From: Aurelia coerulea
Lineage: Eukaryota > Cnidaria > Scyphozoa > Semaeostomeae > Ulmaridae
DNA: 64,000 nucleotides
Assembly (NCBI GenBank): GCA_039566865.1
Contig: CM076945.1
Span: forward strand, 5,445,501 to 5,509,500
Direction: 5' to 3'
Part shown: positions 57,091 through 64,000 of the stretch, piece after piece
How positions within the stretch are numbered: position 1 is the stretch's first letter
Layout: the number at the start of each line of letters is the position of its first letter
The notes under the pieces: generated by a model
Database searches by the model: none
The model's input: the letters and a program-made list of their open reading frames with translations, nothing else
What the model was told of the DNA's origin: nothing
Made by a program: the position numbers and the translations under genes

Positions 57091-57744
57091 ATGGAGGGTC
57101 GGGACAGGGGGTATTCACAATGAAATGAATAAGTTGATTAAGGTGTTCTGTTTCCAAAATAAACTTAATTGTTAACTTCAAGATTAATGGCATTTTCTTC
57201 CAAAGGCAGGTTTCTTCTCTATGAGAAACTGCAGAATTCTGAGAGGTTTCTCTTCAGGAAGTCAAGTGCTGTCACAATTGCGTAAGTTGCTATTATGGGC
57301 AATGGGGATCAACCGTAGACTTATGACCTGGAGTCCTTTGTTTCCCTGCGCTCTTTGACTTGATGATGGCGCTTCGGTCAACAGAGACTCATAATCTTAC
57401 TCTGAAAAACCTGACCCTAGTTAGGCCCAAACTCTCGGCTTCCTAGAGTACCAATCAGATTGCGAGATTTGTGAATTACTATGGTGACGGCAACCATGAT
57501 AGAACTTTCGATTCGATTGAAGAATTGATAACATTCGCCCGAGATTAGAGGCCGTGATTCCATCATAATTGGACTGATGAATGCATATTACAAGGTTAGC
57601 TTTTTCACTGTTTCAGTATGAGTCCCTGTTGAGTAAGGTTTACCGCAGGGATACAAGGAACTCATCGTCATAAATCCAGATCAACCGTAGACTTAGGACG
57701 ATGAGTCTCTCGTTTCCCTGTGCTCTTTGACTTGATGATGGCGC

Positions 57745-58813
57745 CAGTGGCGTCGTGGCCGGGGGGGCCAGGGGGGCCATGGCCCCCCTGTGAAAATGTT
57801 GTCGGAAAATTCGTCAGTTTTCCATTCATGTCGGAAAAATCGAAAAAAATTGAATTAATCCATTTTCCTTACATAGCAATCGAAATGTCATATGAAATAT
57901 CACTTTTTCGATCGTAAAAACGTAGTTTTTGATGAAAAAGTAGGTTTTTCCGCAAAAAACTAGGTCCTTCGTTCGTTTTTCTGCACAATTCCTTTTTCAA
58001 TCGAAAGAAAAGTGTGCTTTCTATTGGAAAAATAGACACAGTGGGCACAAAAAGTTTCGGACGAATAAATTTCAGACAAGTGCTTTCGGTCAAAACATTC
58101 TTGGACTTTTCCCTGAAAATTCGGTCGTTTTACCTTCATTTTGGTGACTAAAAACGATAAATTTACAATTCATTTTCCACGTTTCTTACTTAAAAATGTC
58201 ATGCATTTATGGTTTGTGCATTAAGCTTTCAATGAGTTGCTCGTCAGAATTTGCACAAGTGAATATTGTTGAGGAAGATAGAAATGATTACTAAGATGGG
58301 ATTACTTTCAGTTTCTGTAAACGGATGCTTATAGAAATGAAGATTTATATCAAGCTATCACGTTGTTATCTAAAATTTGAAAACGATCTATTTTTCAGTG
58401 CTTTTGAGGTCCTTTTTTCGAAATTTCCCATGAAAAACAAATAGTAGATTCTTCAAAATAGGGGCGTTTTGCAACGGTCTAAAGGGCGTGGTCACAGAAA
58501 ATTTTCCCGGGGGCAAGCCCCCGAGCCCCCAGTTTTCCTCCCTCCTTGCGCATCTAGCTTCAGCCTCACCTCCAACACCATTCACGTCTCGACAACAGCC
58601 TCACCTCCAACAAGAATCGCCTCTTAACAGGACTGCTGTGTCCCTTTGAAAAATTCTTCGCTATTATGGAACTTTTATATGACAAAAGTTCTGAGACATT
58701 TTGCCACTTTTTATACGTTATATTCCTGCTTAATTTTTGTCGGAAAAATGTCTCTTTGTCGGAAAATTCTGACCCTCGGCCCCCCCTAAAATCATGCTCC
58801 CACGACGCCACTG
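57745..58813. mobile_element. 1,069-bp DNA transposon remnant, TIR CAGTGGCGTCGTGG
   Basis: CAGTGGCGTCGTGGCCGGGG at the left is mirrored by a right end that reads CAGTGGCGTCGTGGGAGC. GTCGGAAAA and GGGGGGCC blocks occur just inside both ends. The ends resemble hAT termini. The insertion splits a sequence (TTTGACTTGATGATGGCGC | TCAACAGAGAGACTCAT) whose unsplit relative stands at 57,357-57,395. No transposase frame is seen. Confidence 0.75.
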
Positions 58814-59705
58814 TCAACAGAGAGACTCATTTCCCAATGCTTGTAGAAACGGAATATCTCCTTACAGATTGACATTTTTGTCCGGTTTTACAGCTCTATG
58901 GTTATAAGGCCCTCAGTGGAGCGACAACAACAACAACAATTCAACTCAATTAGATGAACGTAACTAGAGGGTCCTTATGTAGTGAGGCTAGATCAACCGT
59001 TGCGAGGACAAGCTTAGTGCAGTCAAAAAAGGGACAGCTAATTTGAGCGTTATCTGAACGAATATTTGCATTCTTGCTAGATTCTTCGTGGTAACGGTCT
59101 GTTATTTCCAATTTATTTGGTAGTTCGACAGACAACGAATTCTAATTCAATCCCACGATAAGTGATCTTCTCAACAGTTTCAGATCTTCGGATTTAGGGG
59201 TCGTTCAAATTCGTTTCATTCCATTTGAATAAGCTTGAAGTGCCCACACTGTCTAATCCCTCTTCTGTGAGCTTCTTCAAACCTTGCCCACCCTACATTT
59301 TCTTGACTGTAAATAGTCTCTATTTTGTGTTCAAAGAGCTTCATGTGGATTATAACGGCCTTTTCAGACGAAAATATATTTTTACCGAAGTCTATTAGAA
59401 GTACATTGAAAGGAACTTGTTATTAAATGTAAATGGAACATATAGTACTCCCAAATGTTTCCAACCAGAGCTAGCCATGGAACACCTCGTTTCTTGTCAA
59501 GCTATTTAAGTATTAAATATCCAGCTAGGTAAATAGAAAATCTTTGGTAACTTCTGATGTTTTTGAGATAACTGGGGGGGGCTTAATAGAGAGGGGGGCT
59601 AATTCAAAAATTTTCCATAGAAGGGAGAGGCTTATGTGAGAGGGGGCTAAATAGAGTGTTGGCGGTATGAAGTAAAGTTGACAAATATATACATCTAGCT
59701 ACTTT

Positions 59706-60400
59706 ATGAAGCTTGCTTTGCCTTATATTGAAAGCTCTCTGGCTTTCTTGTTTAACACATCCATTGATACCAGCCAGTTCCCAGATTCATGGAAAGTAGC
59801 TGTAATTACTCCAATTTTCAAAGGTGCAGGCAAGATTGAAAAATCTAACTATCGCCCAACATCAGTCTTACCTGTCATCTCAAAGCCCTTTGAATGCAGA
59901 AAATAGTCTTTTTACATCTGACCAATTGGGGTTTTTGCGCCTTCATTCCACACTAACTCGTTTGCTGAAAATGAGCGACGACTGGTACACACATCGGCAA
60001 GCTCACTGGGTTAGTATTATTGAACTGAAAAAGGCATTTGATACGGTCGACCATGATATTCTCTGTAAAAGCTCGAACTTTATGGCGTTCAGCAGAGAGA
60101 GCTGTCTTGGTTTAGGCCTTACCTATCCAACTGCAAACAAATTTGAAGGGTTAACGGTGTTAATTCAGATATTGGGGAACAGAAGTGGCAATTCCTCAAG
60201 GTTTCTTTCAAATGATCAAATCGATATAAAAGTTTACAACAACGAATTTCCTAAGACATTACGAACTGCTACAGTGTACAGTATAACAAATAGGAATTTA
60301 GTAAGTCTTCCAAAGTCTGTCTACCGATATAAGAGAATAAGGGAAGAGCTTTTGGTAGTAAACAAAGGATCGTTTTCACCACGACAGACAACCGATCCCA
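59706..60400 (+). pseudogene. LINE reverse transcriptase fragment, frameshifted
   Basis: The plus strand encodes FPDSWKVAVITPIFKGAGK and EKSNYRPTSVLPVISKPFE, the fingers region of non-LTR RTs. A deletion and frameshift near 59,893 follow, then SDQLGFLRLHSTLTRLLK and KKAFDTVDHDIL (motif A, with the catalytic Asp). A further frame change gives FRPYLSNCKQ. It is dead. Its family may be the same CR1/Jockey-like group as the 3' tails, but the parts do not overlap. Confidence 0.75.
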
Positions 60401-61109
60401 AATAGCGAATGATCGTCGAATATTTAAAATAACTGGAGAGAATGATTAAGGTTGGCACTTCATTTTGACACAAGGATAATCATTTTCAGTCTTTATCGAG
60501 ATCTTGTGTCAAAATATCTCGCGAACCACACATGCAAGTTCCACCAAATGGTGCTGCCTTGTTCTCCCTTTTGGAGGAGCAATTTTCAGCCAGAACTGTC
60601 CCATTTCTGCAGCCAGTCCGGTCCTAGGTCATGGTAACACCATATTCCTGAAGTGTCTACCGAATGACTTCTGAAATCGTACCCCCACCTAATGTGAGAC
60701 AGAAAAGTTCACAATGCATGCTGGTAGCGCAAGAGCCGTTAAGATCACAATTTCTGATTCCCAAAGAGCTGCTACTGACACTAGTCAAACGTTTTTACAC
60801 CTTACCTAAAGCACAAATTCTATAGCAAACATCAAACTTTGGTGGTAGCACAGAATATTATTAGCATTCTGTTGTGGTAGCCACAAACTATAAACTAAAC
60901 TGTTACATATTTGCAATGGCATATGTATTCTAAAAGGTTTTGTTGTATCAAATATATTTATTGAGTTAGTGTAAGATCACTTTTTCAGCTTACAGATTGT
61001 TGTTACAAATACTAATCAAACATGAGAGTGTTATCTTGATAAAATATTATTCAAAGAAGGTGGTCCTCTTATCCAGATTGAGTAGACATATCACATATAT
61101 GTCAGCCAA

Positions 61110-61190
61110 AAGCCTGCTGCATAGCTCAGATGGCTAACCTGAGAAACAGACGAGCATGCTGCATTGCTCTGATAGCTAAGTTGAGAAACC
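61110..61190. repeat. ~45-bp tandem duplication
   Basis: GCTGCATAGCTCAGATGGCT and GCTGCATTGCTCTGATAGCT, each followed by AA-CTGAGAAAC-type sequence, stand side by side. Confidence 0.6.
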
Positions 61191-64000
61191 GGTCTTATTC
61201 AGACTTTAAACAAATTCCTGTGGCTCGAGTCTTTGACTTGAAATTTCGGATTTGAGATGAAAACCGAAAAAAAACTTTTCAACTTTCATTGAAATTTCGG
61301 CTGATTAATTACCCCCTTGAAAGTTCGCCTGATAATGGTAGTTAGATTGTTCGGTCTACTATCAGCGAAAGTCTTACGGATTTTCTCCAGAAGAGCTGGA
61401 CCCCCGTTTAAGTGCTTTGGATCCTGCGCACTACCGATTGCAGGGTCATCGTCCTTCATTCAAATGAGATATCAACAAAATTTAAACAGGATTCCTTGTC
61501 GTTCGATAGTGCTGTTCATTTGCATCGATAGAAATGATCGCTTCAGGTCCCCTTTGAGGAGATTTAACAAGTCAACATCGAGAAGTTAAATCATTTGAAG
61601 TCTCTTCCCTGGAGTCCAGTCTCTTTGTCAAAAACGACGTCATGGAAATAGACTGTTTCCGGACTAAACGTGTCCAGTTTAAAGGGTTAGTACTTAGCAG
61701 CAAAGTGCAAAAATCTAAAAACATCTCATTCAAATCGTAGTTGCTCACGCACCGTCATGAACAAAGGAGAACCAAAGAAACAATGCCATGTCTGAGTGTT
61801 TTCTTTGTTCTGTTTATAAACGAGCATATTTATAATCACACTCTCCTTTCAAAGCACCAGTGGTTGACAAATAGTATTAAGATTCCACTCCAAAACCTTG
61901 ATCCTCAAATATATAGTCATACTTAGTTGCATTTAGCTATGGACTAAGATATTGCATCAAAGCTCACTTTCCGAGCCGTGATATTAATTTGTAAACTTTA
62001 CTCGTCAAATAGTATTATCCAAAAGTACAGTAAAATTGAGTGAGAATATCAGTAGGGAGTGTTCCCTTTTAATCTTGTGGCTATATTTGCTGAAAGGTCA
62101 AACCAAACAGGGAAGAAATTTTATTGTTGTTGGTCCCAATAGATTTTCATGTCAGTGTTAATATATATCTTGAATTTATACGTGATCAATTTGCTTGCCT
62201 AGTTTCACATTCCTTGGTATACAAGCATACTAACCTTGTATGAAGACGATTAGTTAAGTAATCTATGCACAGGATTTATTTGATGCCTTTGGCTTAGAGC
62301 GATTAGGGAAGGGGTATTGTGTTCTGTTAGCGAAAGTTTAGAGGTTTAAAAAACAAATGACAGATCTGATTAAGACAAAGCAATTTGGCTACCTCTAGAA
62401 TGGATTTCGTACCTTCAGTGCTTTCGAGGAGTTGAGTCTGCACGCAGGCTACCAACCATAATGCTTTGCTTCTCTACTTTATTTAATTTGATTGAGTGCA
62501 TTCAGAGGTGTGAAATCTATTCTTCTGAATGGCAAATCGCTTTGTCTCCTCAAAAACCAACATCTTTTGTTTACAAAATTCACCCTTGCTCTTGTGTGAT
62601 ACAAAAGTAAATCGAGTTGAACTATGTAACAGAAACCAAAGACCCATTGTAGCCACCTATTTGTAGTCATCTCTTTGAGCACTCGCGTGCCAATGCAATG
62701 TTGCAAGTTGCAGTATCGCAGCAAGGAATCAATGCAGAAATGCTTTTCCTTTCTATGTGATGCAGCGCTTTGAAGGAGTCACTATTCTAATTTTGACCTG
62801 CCTTTTCATTCCATCAAAGCTTGTATTTCGCTTGGGGACCATGTCGGTGTTATATTATCAAAAATGTTCAGATGAATGAATGAGCCAATCTTTCGGTCCA
62901 ACTTGGGTCTGGTAAAGTATGAACTTTTCCCACCAAAGCTTTTTATGCTCGCGGCCTTGTACACAAAATTTCAATCTTTTTATTTTTTGTTTTAGGATGT
63001 AATTTTTTCTGCAGGCTAGTGAACTAGAACGCAGTTCAATTACTAAAATGTGAAATTAATGTCAAAACAAACATGGAAACCAGATAAGGTTCTCCAAGCT
63101 TAACCCCTTCTTACAAGGCGTTCTGATTAAGTGTCACCTATCTCCCATGTCTCATTTGTCACCTCATTTGGCTCATTGATATCTCACCATCTTTAACCAG
63201 ACAGTCATTCCAGTCCAATGTGGGATTTGTACATGACGTAGCATTTCTGTCAAAGCAAAACATATCATACGTTGTACTTAATGGCGCCCATCTTAGTGAA
63301 TGAATTAACTTATTCTGCTGGTTCCATAGAAGTAAAAGCGCTCGCTTTGCTCGCGTCTCGATATTCTTCGCCGCTGCGGAGGGCTGATGATAGTAATAAT
63401 AATAATCAAATCACTCACAGTTGTTGGTTGATCTAGTTTACAAGAAACTAATGAAACCCAACTATCTAACTACACATTGTCCGTTAAAAACAAAGTTCTA
63501 TCTACAAATATTGTATATCTGAATTGTCTCCCTTCCAATTTTTTATCATGGCTTCAAACTTTTTGCTATTTTGTGCGGATTTTATGCTGTCTGACAGTGT
63601 TCCATAGCATACTACCTCTTAACGATAGTGAACTTAGTCCATATGAGGTCGTTTTAACTTTTGACAGCTGGAGGAGAGTCTTTATTCTTGGGTCATACTT
63701 GATTTCTCTGACACAATGAAAGGGCTAATGGCATTTATGCATTCTTATATTTTGACCATCAGTTTTTCTACAATGGATCGTTGTCTCCGCCAACCCTATG
63801 TTGACAATATGAAAATTTTGTATAGTATGTTTGCTCTATGTTTTGTAGTTACCCAGCAATTCGGAACATAGTTCGGAAGAATGCCTTTACTTTTTGGTTT
63901 AAAGTTAGTGGACTTTAAGTAGGCTTCAAAATTCTCTCTGATTCATTTTATCGGTTACATTTTATGTATTCCCCCGGATCTTATTCACTGTAGGCACCCT

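Larger units (their letters stand above)
55672..64000. other. Repeat-rich region downstream of TIMM50
   Basis: No host gene is supported. The stretch carries a hAT-like end at 55,975-56,050 (CAGGGGCGGACTGGCCAG), three copies of a 130-bp element (56,226-56,855), a tRNA-derived SINE, a 1,069-bp DNA element, a LINE RT fragment, and a 45-bp tandem duplication at 61,110-61,190. From about 61,600 to 64,000 I see no gene and no clear element. Confidence 0.5.

Noticed and set aside
63477..63719. 80-residue plus-strand frame with hydrophobic stretches
   Set aside because: No homology recognised and no linked exons; hydrophobicity is what T-rich DNA gives by chance.
1..64000. Bacterial-type systems (CRISPR, toxin-antitoxin, phage)
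   Set aside because: The gene structures are eukaryotic with spliceosomal introns; tandem repeats seen are not regularly spaced direct repeats with unique spacers.

Overview
The window looks like nuclear DNA of an invertebrate animal, most likely a cnidarian (coral or sea anemone group). It is AT-rich. Its genes are split into many short exons with GT-AG introns of 0.1 to 4 kb. About half of the non-coding space is transposon debris: LINE 3' ends, tRNA-derived SINEs, and many short elements with terminal inverted repeats. The taxon call is inference from gene structure and LINE character, not from a marker gene. I saw no bacterial operons, CRISPR arrays or intact rRNA or tRNA genes.

Layout. 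1-177 (+): last exon of a sulfatase. 3,397-26,386 (-): NXF1, the general mRNA export receptor, about 24 recovered exons covering the Gly/Arg-rich N-terminus, RNA-binding domain, leucine-rich repeats, NTF2-like domain and C-terminal UBA. 26,387-26,512: a 126-bp shared promoter with an E2F-like site. 26,513-32,907 (+): a five-exon gene for a 253-residue cysteine-rich protein that I do not recognise. 32,908-36,230: intergenic, with a LINE tail and a mariner-type foldback element. 36,231-41,683 (-): an FMN-dependent 2-hydroxyacid oxidase (HAO family) with all catalytic residues; its last exon is uncertain. 41,684-43,760: repeat-rich space between two divergent genes. 43,761-55,671 (+): TIMM50, ten exons including two of 22-23 nt. 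55,672-64,000: repeats only, including a 1,069-bp DNA element, a tRNA-derived SINE and a broken LINE reverse transcriptase.

The genes are housekeeping functions with no obvious shared pathway: mRNA export (NXF1), mitochondrial protein import (TIMM50), peroxisomal 2-hydroxyacid oxidation (HAO) and lysosomal or secreted sulfate ester hydrolysis (sulfatase). The clearest possible co-regulation is the head-to-head pair NXF1 / cysteine-rich gene.

Exon borders were set by hand from splice consensus, matching reading phase and protein similarity I recognise. I could not run any search. No convincing new multi-gene system was found. The items most worth following up are the unidentified cysteine-rich gene, the two unplaced NXF1 mini-exons, a decayed partial copy of an NXF1 exon, and a Mutator-like element with a clean 9-bp target duplication.
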